Part shown: positions 24,437-33,573 of the stretch, piece by piece
Layout: each line of letters opens with the position of its first letter
Numbering within the stretch: position 1 is the stretch's first letter
From: Chloroflexota bacterium
GTDB taxonomy: Bacteria; Chloroflexota; Anaerolineae; Promineifilales; Promineifilaceae
Direction: 5' to 3'
NCBI GenBank assembly: GCA_022616275.1
Contig: JAKEFB010000181.1
Coordinates: 1-64,000, forward strand
Length of the DNA: 64,000 bases
The notes under the pieces: model-generated
Seen by the model: the letters and a program-made list of their open reading frames with translations, nothing else
What the model was told of the DNA's origin: nothing
Databases searched by the model: none
Position numbers and translations under genes: made by a program

Positions 24437-26962
24437 TCACAAAGGTGGTAAGTGCCCCAACGTGTCCCGGTCTGAGACGAACCGTTCGCGGACGTTGAAT
24501 GGATGGGCGGCCGGCAGGTAACCCTCGGCCAGATAATCCCGGCCGACGATGACCGGTACGAAACGGCCGGACTCGCCCAACGTGGTATCAATGCCCAACC
24601 GCGCTTCGCCGGCGCGGAAGCCGTCCCAATAACGGCGCACCTGGAACGCGGTATGGGCCGGTTTTTCCAGGTTGACGATGCGCTGCACCATGGCCTCTTC
24701 GGCCGGTGGCAGCCCCTCCGGGATGAGGACGGTAAAGCGATGGGCGCTGGCCTGAATGGCGTTGGCAGCGCTTTCCAATGCGCCGGCCTGCGTCGGGTCG
24801 CCGGCCACCAACGCCCGGCCGCCGCGCGTCTGGAAGCGTTCGACGAGGCGAATCTTCGACGGCCGGCGCAGCACGTAGTCATACAACAAATCCTCCAGGG
24901 CCGCCTCGGACATTACCGGCGTCGGCGGCAGCAGCTCAAAGCGGGCCAACTGTTGCGGCAACGTCGAGCTGGGGGTAATGGCCGCCTGTTTGAAAGTGCG
25001 CAGCGTCGCCTCCAGGCAGGGGTCCAGGAAGAGGTGCAAGGCGAAGCGAATGCCATCCAGCGTGCCCCGCCGCTCGTATAATTTGCGGGCATAACGAATG
25101 AAGAGGCGGCGACGGTCAGGCGGCCATTTGAGCCTGGTCTGGACCGGCCGGCCGGCCTGCACCTGGGACCACAGCGGGTCGAGCATCAGGCCCAGCCAGC
25201 CAGCCAGCCAGTCGAGTGCCTCCGGCGGCGCGCTGCGACCGTCGAACAGAACGCTGACGTCGGCCATCTGGCCCTCAATCCTGGTATAGATGCCTTCCAT
25301 GTTGGCCAGCAGCCGTTCCAGAAAGGAGCCTTCCTCCTGATAAATGGCCGGCATATAACGGTCTGGATAAGAAAAACGGGGATAGTAGGCGCGCAAGGCG
25401 TGTAGCCGGGGCGTGACCCGGCCGTTGCCCTGCAGTTCTAGCCTGAGTTGCAGATAGCGGCCATGCGCCTCCTGGAACAACAGTTCCCAGGTCCCCTGGC
25501 CTTCCGGCGGTGTGGTCGAGGCAGAGAACGGTTCATAGTAGGGTATTTCAGCCCCATCGCCGCGCAGATAGAGGTCCGGTTCGGGGCGGAAGGCCACGCT
25601 CTCTAACAGCGCCCGCTCGTTGTTAGCCCGCGTCCAGACGGCCACCGCCGTTTCCGGCGGGATGCAAGCGTCCAGGAGCAGGCGATGCCAGACACAGTCC
25701 CGCTCCTTGCCGTCAAACACCGGCGTTAGCAACGTCGCCTGGCGCGTGTAGCGGGGCTGGTCAAGGGCGTGCAGGGGCGCCCAGCGCACAGCCGCGTCAT
25801 CATTCTCACGCCGGCCGGCCACGTCGTAGTAGACAGTCGGCGGCGAGCCATCCGCTGCCGAAGCGACCAGGGCCCGGCCGCCGAAAAAGTGCAGCGGCAA
25901 ATACGCCCGCTGTAGGTCCAGCGTGGGCGGCGAGGCAAAAGGGTCCAGCCGGAAGGCAATCACCTGGTTGCCGTCTCGTTCCACCACATACAGCATCTGG
26001 TTGTGGGCGGTATAGGCCATGTCGTGACCGGCGACGGACAGGTGGTGGCTGGTGGTCGTTTCGCCGATAACCGTCACCTCCACCTCGCCGGCCAGTGGCA
26101 GTGGTGGTGCGAGCTGGTCGGCCAGCCGGTAGTGGTACAATTCCGACGGCCCGGCGGCCGGCGCCGGGCTGTTCAGGATGAGGACGCTGTTGTCGGGTAG
26201 AGCCTCAATACTGATGGGGTCACCGGCCGCCAGAGGAAAACCATACGGGAAAGCCCGTCCCGGCTGGACCACCGCCCCTTCTCCCTCCGGGCAAAAGCCC
26301 GGTTCAAAGGTGGGGCCAGGCGTTTCTTCGGGCGGCGATAGGAAGGCCGGCTCGCCGACGACGTTGAAGTTTCGGTCCAGCCCCCAATAGACGTGATGGA
26401 CGCGGTCCAAAATCCACACCCCCCCACCGGGAGCTGGGGCCATGTCAAAGGGCACAAACGGGACGTCTGGCGGGAAGAGGAGGAGCGTCGGGGCGCCGCC
26501 AGCGTGCAGGTCGAACAGATAGAGGCCGCCCTTGGTGACGTTCCCGGCGACCAGGTAGTGGTGGGTGGTGACGGCCAGCCCGGCCAGCTCTTCTTCGGCC
26601 GGCCGTGGCGGTTCGGTTGGGGCAAAAGCGCCGCCGGTCTGCTGCGCCACGGCCACACGTTGTTCCCAGTATACCTGGGGCCGGCCGCTGCCCGACGGCA
26701 ACCAATAGATGCGCTGCCGCTCCTGGCTAATCCAGTACCAGTTGCCGAAGCGGTCTACCGCGGCCCCGCGCCGCGCCGAAGGGTCCAGCGGCGCATCGCG
26801 CCGGCCGCGGGGAAAGATGGAGAGCAGCGGGCTGAGTATGGCTGTTTCTGTGCTGTCGTCCCAGGCCGCCAGTCGCCAGCCTTCGGCCTGCCCCACCTCG
26901 CGGCAGCCGGTCCAATCTTGTTTCCCCTTCAGGAGGTGAAATCGCGTACCGTTGACGTCCAC
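24437..26962 (-). CDS. Baseplate protein with gpI-type tail domain (Afp12-like)
   Basis: An 841-residue baseplate component. Residues about 535-690 are the P2 gpI/TIGR02242-type phage tail domain, recognisable as RYMPAIYQEEGSFLERLLAN, LDWLAGWLGLMLDPLW and YERRGTLDGIRFALHLF. The N-terminal 500 residues are beta-rich and repetitive (GNWYWISQERQRIYWLPSGS; GVWILDRVHHVYWGLDR) and resemble an irregular propeller. In contractile systems gpI-type proteins form the baseplate wedge together with gpJ. The start is GTG at 26962 with AAAGG upstream. It follows the baseplate J gene in the usual wedge order. Confidence 0.85.
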   Translation of the reverse strand: MDVNGTRFHLLKGKQDWTGCREVGQAEGWRLAAWDDSTETAILSPLLSIFPRGRRDAPLDPSARRGAAVDRFGNWYWISQERQRIYWLPSGSGRPQVYWEQRVAVAQQTGGAFAPTEPPRPAEEELAGLAVTTHHYLVAGNVTKGGLYLFDLHAGGAPTLLLFPPDVPFVPFDMAPAPGGGVWILDRVHHVYWGLDRNFNVVGEPAFLSPPEETPGPTFEPGFCPEGEGAVVQPGRAFPYGFPLAAGDPISIEALPDNSVLILNSPAPAAGPSELYHYRLADQLAPPLPLAGEVEVTVIGETTTSHHLSVAGHDMAYTAHNQMLYVVERDGNQVIAFRLDPFASPPTLDLQRAYLPLHFFGGRALVASAADGSPPTVYYDVAGRRENDDAAVRWAPLHALDQPRYTRQATLLTPVFDGKERDCVWHRLLLDACIPPETAVAVWTRANNERALLESVAFRPEPDLYLRGDGAEIPYYEPFSASTTPPEGQGTWELLFQEAHGRYLQLRLELQGNGRVTPRLHALRAYYPRFSYPDRYMPAIYQEEGSFLERLLANMEGIYTRIEGQMADVSVLFDGRSAPPEALDWLAGWLGLMLDPLWSQVQAGRPVQTRLKWPPDRRRLFIRYARKLYERRGTLDGIRFALHLFLDPCLEATLRTFKQAAITPSSTLPQQLARFELLPPTPVMSEAALEDLLYDYVLRRPSKIRLVERFQTRGGRALVAGDPTQAGALESAANAIQASAHRFTVLIPEGLPPAEEAMVQRIVNLEKPAHTAFQVRRYWDGFRAGEARLGIDTTLGESGRFVPVIVGRDYLAEGYLPAAHPFNVRERFVSDRDTLGHLPPL

Positions 26963-26988
26963 TTAAAAACCTTTACCGGTTGGGGTTA

Positions 26989-29232
26989 TTAACAAGTTGT
27001 GCGCGCCACCGGTACAGGCACGGTGCGCACGGTTGTCGGCGCTGCGCCTTCGCCGCCGCCCAGGACGGAGGACAACGGCTCGGCCGCGCCTTCGCGCAGC
27101 GTCAGGCTGGCCAGCCAGGGCAGTTGCAGCCCGCTCAAATCGTGTTCTTCCTTGTCCAGATTGGCCTCCACCCCCATAACCATGGATTCAACGTATTCCA
27201 CACCTGTTACCCGCGTCACCACCGCTTCTAGGTCCTTTTTCAGCAGGCGGCGGTTGAGAGGCCAGCCGGCGCCGTCCGGCCCGCCCGGCGGCAGCGCCGA
27301 CAAATACTCTTCCAGCCGTTCCCGAACGGCCGGCTGCACCTGGTCCCAGTAATGCCCTTCTCGCACCTGGATGCCGACGGAGAGGTAAACCGGGACGTAG
27401 ACCGGCCCGCGCACGTAAATTTCTGTCGTCACCAGGCGGCGCGGCTCCAGATGGTCACACACCTTGTGCAGAAAGAGACGGTCGGGTGACGGCCAGCGCG
27501 GCCGCACAGCGTCGTTTTTGGGGATGGCCAGGAGGGTGACGACGCCCGGCGCCGTTATTTGCGTGTCCGGCGGGTAAAAGAGAGGCAGCACTTCCACCCG
27601 CCCCACGTCCACGCCGGGGGTGCGCCGGGTGACGTCGGCGAAATCTCGCAGAGTGACCAGCCGGTCGCGGTGGCGCAGGTAAAGGGGGATACGCCGCTCC
27701 CCTTCGGCGACCGTTTCCCCTTCGTCACCGCCGGCCGCCGGCAGGGGGTTGCTGACTTTGTAGCCGCCCTGCAGGCGCACGTCAAAGCTCTTGTTAATGG
27801 CCCCAATGGCCACGTTCCCTTGAGGCCCACCACCGTACTCATAGCTGGCCCGGATGCGCCGTCCCTGTTCCGGCCGCCGCCCGCCGTCCACCCCGGTGCC
27901 AAAGCGAATCTGGCCCGACTCCGGGTCCAGGGTGAAAACAGGCTCGTCCAATCCGGCCGATAATAAATCGTCGGTCAGCCGCCACAATTGCCAGACCCCA
28001 TTTTCGTCTTCAATCTCCAGGCGGATAGATTCGGCAATGACCGGGGTGTTGGCCACCGCCACCACCTGGTCCGGCTCGCCGTTGCCGGCGCCCAGCAATT
28101 CGTTGACCACCGGCACAGCCTGGATAACCCGCGTGGCGCTGATGCCAACCCAACTGAGGCGGGCATTGATGCTCCCCTGGCCGCCACCCTGGGCAGGCAG
28201 GCGCAGGCGAATCCAGGTCACCAGGCGGTCGCGCACCTGTTCATCCTCAATACCCGGTGGAAAATCGGCCGTACCTTCCTGCAGCGGCTCCGGGAAGGTC
28301 CAGGTTTGCAGCTTGCTGGCCTCCGGCAACGCCACCTGCACGATCCCTTCCTGGCTGAGGACGTCCGGTTGCTGGCGAATGGTCAGGCGGGCGTAACGAG
28401 CGTTGTCGCCAGGTCCAACGTCCGTCTCTGTCCCCACGTCGGGAATTTCGTAAACCAGCTCAGGCAGCGGTTCGCGCTGGGCGGCGCGCCGCAACGGGAG
28501 CAGCGGTGGAATGTCGCCGCTGAGGGCCGGAACGACGCCGATAGACAACGTCTTGTTGGCAATCACCGCCCGGACGTCCTCTGGGTCTACGTTTTTAGGG
28601 GCCAGCAGGGCCAGGTAAATGGCCTGGTCTATGGTCGCCGTTTCCGAGGTCAGGTCGAGAACAGGGTTGGGGTTGCCGGCCGTGGGTAGGGTCATGGGCA
28701 ACGTCTCGTAAAAGGTCAGGCTGACCTCTGTGCCGCCCCCAGTCGCTTCGCCGGCCACCATCGTGGCTGCCCGCAGGGCTTCGTAGCGTAGCCGGTACTC
28801 TTCGTAACGGGGGTCGGTTTCCTGGATAGGGCGCTTGTAGTAGACCTGCGCCTCCACGGGTAGAACGGTGACGTTGTCGCGGGTGAGAAAGTGAGTGTTG
28901 CCTGCGGCCACGATCACGCCCGGTTCCAACGGTAGCGCCTCGATCGGGCCGCGCTCGTTGCGAATAGTGATGAGGCCGCCGGCCGCGGCCGGCGGCTGCA
29001 AGGGGATACCGAGCAACTGCAAGAACTTGAGCCGGTTGCGCTCCGGAATGCGATTGGCCCGGTAGAGCAGGCTGTCGGTGAGGAAAGTGAATAGCTGGAC
29101 GATGGTAATGCCGGGGTCGCTTTCGACGTTGTAGTTAGTCCACTCCGGCGTATGGGCCGGAATGCGACGTTTCGCTTCCTCCAGCAGTTGCTCAAAATTG
29201 CGGTCGTCTAAGACAGGTAGTTCCAGGGGCAT
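26989..29232 (-). CDS. Baseplate J-like wedge protein (Afp11/gp6-like)
   Basis: A 747-residue baseplate assembly protein of the TIGR02243/gpJ type. The N-terminus (LPVLDDRNFEQLLEEAKRRI, PEWTNYNVESDPGITIVQLF, NRIPERNRLKFLQLLGI) is diagnostic. The C-terminal half has the VTRRTPGVDVGRVEVLPLF and PVYLSVGIQVREGHYWDQV segments typical of gpJ. It forms the wedge that links hub to sheath. AGAGGGATAGGACC precedes the ATG at 29232. It starts 4 nt after the gp25 gene, consistent with coupled translation of the wedge proteins. Confidence 0.93.
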   Translation of the reverse strand: MPLELPVLDDRNFEQLLEEAKRRIPAHTPEWTNYNVESDPGITIVQLFTFLTDSLLYRANRIPERNRLKFLQLLGIPLQPPAAAGGLITIRNERGPIEALPLEPGVIVAAGNTHFLTRDNVTVLPVEAQVYYKRPIQETDPRYEEYRLRYEALRAATMVAGEATGGGTEVSLTFYETLPMTLPTAGNPNPVLDLTSETATIDQAIYLALLAPKNVDPEDVRAVIANKTLSIGVVPALSGDIPPLLPLRRAAQREPLPELVYEIPDVGTETDVGPGDNARYARLTIRQQPDVLSQEGIVQVALPEASKLQTWTFPEPLQEGTADFPPGIEDEQVRDRLVTWIRLRLPAQGGGQGSINARLSWVGISATRVIQAVPVVNELLGAGNGEPDQVVAVANTPVIAESIRLEIEDENGVWQLWRLTDDLLSAGLDEPVFTLDPESGQIRFGTGVDGGRRPEQGRRIRASYEYGGGPQGNVAIGAINKSFDVRLQGGYKVSNPLPAAGGDEGETVAEGERRIPLYLRHRDRLVTLRDFADVTRRTPGVDVGRVEVLPLFYPPDTQITAPGVVTLLAIPKNDAVRPRWPSPDRLFLHKVCDHLEPRRLVTTEIYVRGPVYVPVYLSVGIQVREGHYWDQVQPAVRERLEEYLSALPPGGPDGAGWPLNRRLLKKDLEAVVTRVTGVEYVESMVMGVEANLDKEEHDLSGLQLPWLASLTLREGAAEPLSSVLGGGEGAAPTTVRTVPVPVARTTC

Positions 29233-29236
29233 GGTC

Positions 29237-29629
29237 CTATCCCTCTAACTGCAAGCTCAGGCCCAGCCGCTCCAGCGCCCCGGTAGCGATGAGCCGGAAG
29301 AGAATGGTAATGTTTACCAGGCGAGGGTTGCCGGCGTCGGCCTCCACAGCCACTTGCTGGAGCGTGACCCGTGGCTCCCAGCGGCCGATTGACTCCACGA
29401 TCCGTTCGCGGATAAGCTGGCGGGTGGCCACGGTGTTCGGTTCAAAGAGGTACTGGCGCAGGCCACAACCAAATCCCTCGCGCATCAGCCGTTCCCCGGG
29501 CTCGGTCAGCAAAATCAGGCGGATGGACTCACGCACGTTTTCTTCGCCCCTGGCCCAGACCAGGCGGCCGTCCGCGCCGACGCGCGCCGGAAAACCCAAA
29601 CCCTGTCCAAATAAGCGGCCGGTGTCCAT
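29237..29629 (-). CDS. GPW/gp25-family baseplate protein (Afp9-like)
   Basis: A 130-residue gp25-like wedge protein. Its family core is visible as ENVRESIRLILLTEPGERLM, then GFGCGLRQYLFEPN and RIVESIGRWEPRVTLQQVAV. The E-P-R motif is conserved in gp25 and contacts the sheath at the onset of its assembly. The ATG at 29629 overlaps the stop of the preceding gene by one base (TAATG). A longer frame to 29809 lies inside that gene and is rejected. Confidence 0.93.
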   Translation of the reverse strand: MDTGRLFGQGLGFPARVGADGRLVWARGEENVRESIRLILLTEPGERLMREGFGCGLRQYLFEPNTVATRQLIRERIVESIGRWEPRVTLQQVAVEADAGNPRLVNITILFRLIATGALERLGLSLQLEG

Positions 29630-31503
29630 TACGATGATTCCTTCCCCTTCAAACTGGGCAGCGGAAAACAAAGGATAAAATAGGGTAGCCAGTGGAAAAT
29701 GATGTCCAGCAGCGAGACGATGATCATCAACAGAATCAGGGCGCAGATGGTGATAATGGGGATCGAGAGCGTGCAAATCATCCCCAGGCTGAGACCATCT
29801 TCGGCGCACGGCCCCGCCTCAGGCGCCGGCAGCGACTTGTGAAAGGGCCAGGGCAAGACGGACAGCACCAGGTCACCCAGGGTCAGGTTGCCGGCCCGCT
29901 CCATCTGGCAGGCCAGCACGTCGGAGATGACAAAGGCCGTATTCTTGTTGAACTTGCGCAGCCCGGCCGGGGAGGTATCCAGCGGCATAGAGATGCGGAT
30001 GGGCCGGGCCGGCGCATCGGGGTCGAAGAAACTGGCTATCTGGAAAGGTTCGGTGGCCCGGCTGGTGAGGATGGGCGGCTGGTCGAAGTCAATGCAGTTC
30101 GGCCGTTCGAAGACGCAGCGGATGATGAACCAGGGCGGGTTGCTCATGTCTACCGCCGATTGGCGAACCGCAGCCATGATCGGGGGCGTGTCGGCCGGGG
30201 CCGGCGTGCCGGCCAGGGCGGCGGCGACAAGCGCCTCCAGGTCGTCGGCGTCCAGGTCGGCCAGCAGGGCATCGTCCACCAGCGAAAACAGGGGCGGCCA
30301 GCCGCTGTCACCCGTCTCGAAGGTGACGGCCGTACCCTCAAGCATCTCGCGGAAGTCGCCAATCTCGGCCAGCGCCTGGGCCAGAGTGCGGCCAGAGCCA
30401 ACCGCCGCCGTCTTTATAGCCTGTAACAGGTTCTGCCCGGCCGTGCTCAACCCCGCGCCGCTGCCGGCCGGCAATTCGTTCCAGACGTCCGGCAAATATT
30501 TGGCCAGGTAGTCGGCCAGGTCGAGGAGGATATACCAGGAGGCCGTTTGCAACTGGTCGGCCAAAGCCTGAGTCTCCTGGGCGATTTGCGCCGGGGGTTG
30601 GCCGGCGGCGGCCGATTCTGCCAGCCGGGCCAGCGCGACCTGCTTCGTGTCCACCAGCGACCGCCAGGGCTGGGTCGCGTCGGTCAGCAACACCGTTTCA
30701 CGCGGGTCGGGCAGGTTAATCGTGGTTGTGTCGCCCGGCGCTGGTGCGGCCGTGCCGGTGTAGGCTTCGCGTTTGCCAGCCGGGATGACGCCGGCCAGCA
30801 GGCGCCGCTTGCCCCGCTCATCTTCGGCGTAGGTCACGCCAAAGAGGGGCAACTGCTCCTCGCCCTGGGCCAACGTCTGCGTCACCGGCGTATCCACCTC
30901 GCCGAGACGCTGCCAGCGCGGCCCCTGGGCAGTGCTGACAAAGGCGTACTCCTCAAACTGATCCAGGTTGTCTGGCGTCGGCTCCAGGCCGCTTTGGCCA
31001 CTCAGCAAGCGGCGGATGACGAAGGTGGTGCGCTCGCCCAGGTTATTGTTCAGCAGGCGGTCCGGCAGACCGGGTACGCGGCACACCAGGCAGGCAGTAA
31101 TCAGATAATAGCGCTGGTGGGCCGGCTGGTACAGTTTGAGTTTGCCGGCCGGGATGACAGCGCCGGCTAACGGCGGCGGGGTTGTCCCGTTGGCCACGGC
31201 CGCCAGTCCCAGGCGCAGCCGGTGCAGGCGCTGGGCAAACGTCGGCAACGACTCGATTGGCAGCGGCGTCGTCGCCGGGCCGCGCCACGTCTCCGGCCTG
31301 GCCTGCCACTCGCCCAGCCGGGCCGGCGTGTTGGCCACCACCTTCATAAACTCGTCCATGAAGTCGTCGGTAGCAAAACGGAGAATGGCCGGCCGGTGGA
31401 ACGCCGGCTGCCCGTTTGTCGCCTCTGCCCCGCCGGCTGGCGCGGGCCACAGCGGCGCGGGAGTTGTCCATTGCACTCGTGGTTGGGTCATGCTCATCAC
31501 CAT
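29629..31503 (-). CDS. Unknown injection-system protein with C-terminal membrane segments
   Basis: A 624-residue protein between spike and gp25, a place where the Afp and PVC clusters have nothing of this size. The first 100 residues contain an RPAILRFATDDFMDEFMKVV segment, and the middle is helical with short beta parts. From residue 573, LGMICTLSIPIITICALILL and IIVSLLDIIFHWLPYFILCF form two hydrophobic stretches near the C-terminus, followed by a charged tail. No signal peptide. ATG GTG ATG starts are clustered at 31503-31495, and the one at 31497 overlaps the spike stop as TGATG. It may insert in or anchor to a membrane, or plug the spike tip; the role is inferred. Confidence 0.65.
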   Translation of the reverse strand: MVMSMTQPRVQWTTPAPLWPAPAGGAEATNGQPAFHRPAILRFATDDFMDEFMKVVANTPARLGEWQARPETWRGPATTPLPIESLPTFAQRLHRLRLGLAAVANGTTPPPLAGAVIPAGKLKLYQPAHQRYYLITACLVCRVPGLPDRLLNNNLGERTTFVIRRLLSGQSGLEPTPDNLDQFEEYAFVSTAQGPRWQRLGEVDTPVTQTLAQGEEQLPLFGVTYAEDERGKRRLLAGVIPAGKREAYTGTAAPAPGDTTTINLPDPRETVLLTDATQPWRSLVDTKQVALARLAESAAAGQPPAQIAQETQALADQLQTASWYILLDLADYLAKYLPDVWNELPAGSGAGLSTAGQNLLQAIKTAAVGSGRTLAQALAEIGDFREMLEGTAVTFETGDSGWPPLFSLVDDALLADLDADDLEALVAAALAGTPAPADTPPIMAAVRQSAVDMSNPPWFIIRCVFERPNCIDFDQPPILTSRATEPFQIASFFDPDAPARPIRISMPLDTSPAGLRKFNKNTAFVISDVLACQMERAGNLTLGDLVLSVLPWPFHKSLPAPEAGPCAEDGLSLGMICTLSIPIITICALILLMIIVSLLDIIFHWLPYFILCFPLPSLKGKESS

Positions 31504-32192
31504 ACGTTGCCGGCGCCGGGCGTATAGGAGGCGCTGATCACACTGTTGCTAATAACGGTATCGGCCTGGACCACACCGCTGAAGCGCGAAAGGCCGGCGT
31601 CCACCGTGACCATGCCGGCCGAGATGGCCACGTTACTGGCGTTAATGGTTACCTTGGCCGAGGCTGTCACCGTGATGCCGCTCGTCTCTAGCTTGACCGA
31701 GTTACCGTTGCTGTCCACGATTTCTACAGCCCCCGGCCCGTCTTTCAGGGTAATCATCTGGCCGCCAGGGGTTTCCAGGACCATCTTCTCCTGGCCGCTG
31801 CTGTCGTCGAGGGTGACCTTGACGCCGTTGCGGGAGCGGATGACCTTCAGGTTATTGTCGCCGGCGCTGTCCATCGTCTCCGGCGGCGCGTCCTGTCCGT
31901 TCCACAGAGCGCCAATGACGTAAGACCGGCGCGGGTCGCCCCCTTCAAACATGACCAGCACCTCGTCGCCCACGTCGGGGATGAACCAGGTGCCCCGGTT
32001 GTTCCCGGCCATCATGGTTGCCAGGCGCGCCCAGGCCTCGTACCCTGAGCCGTCGTTGTCCGGCGACCAGGGCAGGCGGATCTTCACTCGTCCCTGCTGA
32101 TCGGGGTCAACGAGGTCAATCACTTCGGCCGGATAAGCGCCGTAGAGCCGGTGGCGGTCAACCGCCAGTTCCAATTGCTCCAAAATGTTCAT
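31497..32192 (-). CDS. gpV/gp5-like spike protein
   Basis: A 231-residue spike. Residues 10-95 are the OB-fold baseplate assembly domain (LYGAYPAEVIDLVDPDQQGR VKIRLPW region, ending in GDEVLVMFEGGDP). Residues 105-231 are short repeats ending in a valine/threonine-rich beta-helix (KVTLDDSSGQEKMVLETPGG) as in gp5/VgrG needles. I use the ATG at 32192, 4 nt after the stop of the hub gene; a frame to 32246 would overlap that gene by 50 nt. In Afp8 the hub and spike are one polypeptide, whereas here they are two genes. No PAAR tip gene is visible. Confidence 0.88.
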   Translation of the reverse strand: MNILEQLELAVDRHRLYGAYPAEVIDLVDPDQQGRVKIRLPWSPDNDGSGYEAWARLATMMAGNNRGTWFIPDVGDEVLVMFEGGDPRRSYVIGALWNGQDAPPETMDSAGDNNLKVIRSRNGVKVTLDDSSGQEKMVLETPGGQMITLKDGPGAVEIVDSNGNSVKLETSGITVTASAKVTINASNVAISAGMVTVDAGLSRFSGVVQADTVISNSVISASYTPGAGNVW

Positions 32193-32196
32193 CTGA

Positions 32197-33282
32197 CTAC
32201 CCACCAATCCCCGGCCGTTCGACTTCAAAGACGGTCCGATAGCCATGCACCCGGTCGAAAGTGTGGCGGGCCAGGGTGACGGTATATTTGCCGTCGAAAG
32301 GCTCGCCCAGTCGGCTCAGTTCGACCACCGCGCCCACGCGAATGGCCGGCGTGCCGTCGGTCAGGCCGGCGCCGGTTAAAAAGCGGCGCGCCCGTTCGCG
32401 GTAACGGGCTTCGGCCATGGCCCGCGCCTCGGCTTCGGAGAGGGGCACGGCCGTTACGATCCGCTCGTGACGTTCGGCCAGGGCGTTGGCCAGGACGGCG
32501 CTGCCGCTACGATGGCCGTTTAATTCGCCGCGAATGGCGCCCTCGCCCGCCTCCACGTCAATCTGGCTTTTGTTGCCCACATCCCAACCACTGACCCGCA
32601 CCGAGGTACGCTGGTGAGCCAGGTCGGCCAGGACTGAGAACTCCAGCAGGTTGCCGCCATACTGGAGTTGCACCTCGCCGGCGTTACGGCGGGAACGGGC
32701 CTGGAAATGGAGCGTCCTCTCCTCGACCCACACCTCGGCGTCAATGGCCGCGGCCCGCTCGCGCAGGAAGGCCAGGTCGCTCTGGTTGAGCTGGGCCAGG
32801 ACGCGATAGGTAGGGCCGTCGGCGTCCACTTCGGCCGTTAGACCATGCTGGGCGGCAATCTGGCGGGCCACGTCGGCGTCGGTGAGGTCCTCAAAGACGC
32901 GGGTCCGCCGTTCCATACGCAGATCCTGGAAGCGGTCTTCGGCCAACAGGATCGCTTCTGGCGGTTGTTGTTGCGGGTATTGAGCCTCAATGGCGGTGAT
33001 CCGGCCGTTAAACACCTGGCGCGAACTGCCGGGCGGTCCCAGTTCCACGGCGAACGATTTACCGAAGTCCGCCAGTTCGCTGTCAAAAAAGGGAAACGGC
33101 TCCGGTTCCATCGGCAGCCAGTTGGCAAAGCGGGCTTCGCAGCGGTACAACCCGGCCCGCGTCTCCTCGATTAACAAGGAGATGAGCAGCGCCTCGCCCA
33201 GGCCATCCTTCACCTCGCCTTCAATGCTGATAACGGGGTGAGAGGCGTAGTAGATGGTGTTTGTGCCGTTGTTGCTGGCCAT
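32197..33282 (-). CDS. gpD-like hub protein (N-terminal part of Afp8/VgrG)
   Basis: A protein of about 361 residues of the phage late control D/VgrG hub family. Diagnostic parts are EGEVKDGLGEALLISLLIEE, DLAFLRERAAAIDAEVWVEE and the C-terminal ELSRLGEPFDGKYTVTLARH, followed by FDRVHGYRTVFEVERPG. It forms the central hub at the base of the tube and connects to the gpV spike encoded immediately downstream. The ATG at 33282 has GAGAGTG just upstream; the TTG at 33294 is less likely. Confidence 0.9.
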   Translation of the reverse strand: MASNNGTNTIYYASHPVISIEGEVKDGLGEALLISLLIEETRAGLYRCEARFANWLPMEPEPFPFFDSELADFGKSFAVELGPPGSSRQVFNGRITAIEAQYPQQQPPEAILLAEDRFQDLRMERRTRVFEDLTDADVARQIAAQHGLTAEVDADGPTYRVLAQLNQSDLAFLRERAAAIDAEVWVEERTLHFQARSRRNAGEVQLQYGGNLLEFSVLADLAHQRTSVRVSGWDVGNKSQIDVEAGEGAIRGELNGHRSGSAVLANALAERHERIVTAVPLSEAEARAMAEARYRERARRFLTGAGLTDGTPAIRVGAVVELSRLGEPFDGKYTVTLARHTFDRVHGYRTVFEVERPGIGG

Positions 33283-33342
33283 TTTCACTCTCAAGGGCCA
33301 GGCGCTTGCGGAAGTGCCCGGCGCTTCTGAAAAATTGCCGAA

Positions 33343-33513
33343 TTAGTCCGCCCAAACGCGCTTGATCCGCGCCTGGTGCCGCTGCTGGATGCGGATAATG
33401 CTCTCCGGCCGTACCGGCGTCGCTTCTGACTGGGGCTGCATCGGCGCCGGTTGGGCCGGCGGCGGCGGCGACGGTTCCATGACCACTTCAAACTCGTTAA
33501 TAATGACTGGCAT
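33343..33513 (-). CDS. DUF5908-like micro-protein (Afp6 position)
   Basis: A 56-residue protein beginning MPVIINEFEVVMEPSPPPPA and ending RIQQRHQARIKRVWAD. The pattern of a short beta-strand start (MPVIINEFEV), a Pro-rich middle and a basic tail matches DUF5908-type micro-proteins found in eCIS loci between the LysM and hub genes. Its position and coding frame between them support it as a real gene despite the short length. Function unknown; probably a small structural or chaperone-like part. Confidence 0.65.
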   Translation of the reverse strand: MPVIINEFEVVMEPSPPPPAQPAPMQPQSEATPVRPESIIRIQQRHQARIKRVWAD

Positions 33514-33527
33514 CTATCACCTTTAGG

Positions 33528-33568
33528 GGACGCAGATTGGCCTGATTTCTATCCATTTATCTGCGTCC
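33528..33568. repeat. Inverted repeat GGACGCAGAT / ATCTGCGTCC
   Basis: Exact 10-bp arms with a 21-nt loop, in the 60-nt gap between the LysM gene and the micro-protein gene. Related to the repeat at 19711-19778. No poly-T follows on either strand. Confidence 0.65.
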
Positions 33569-33573
33569 TGTTT

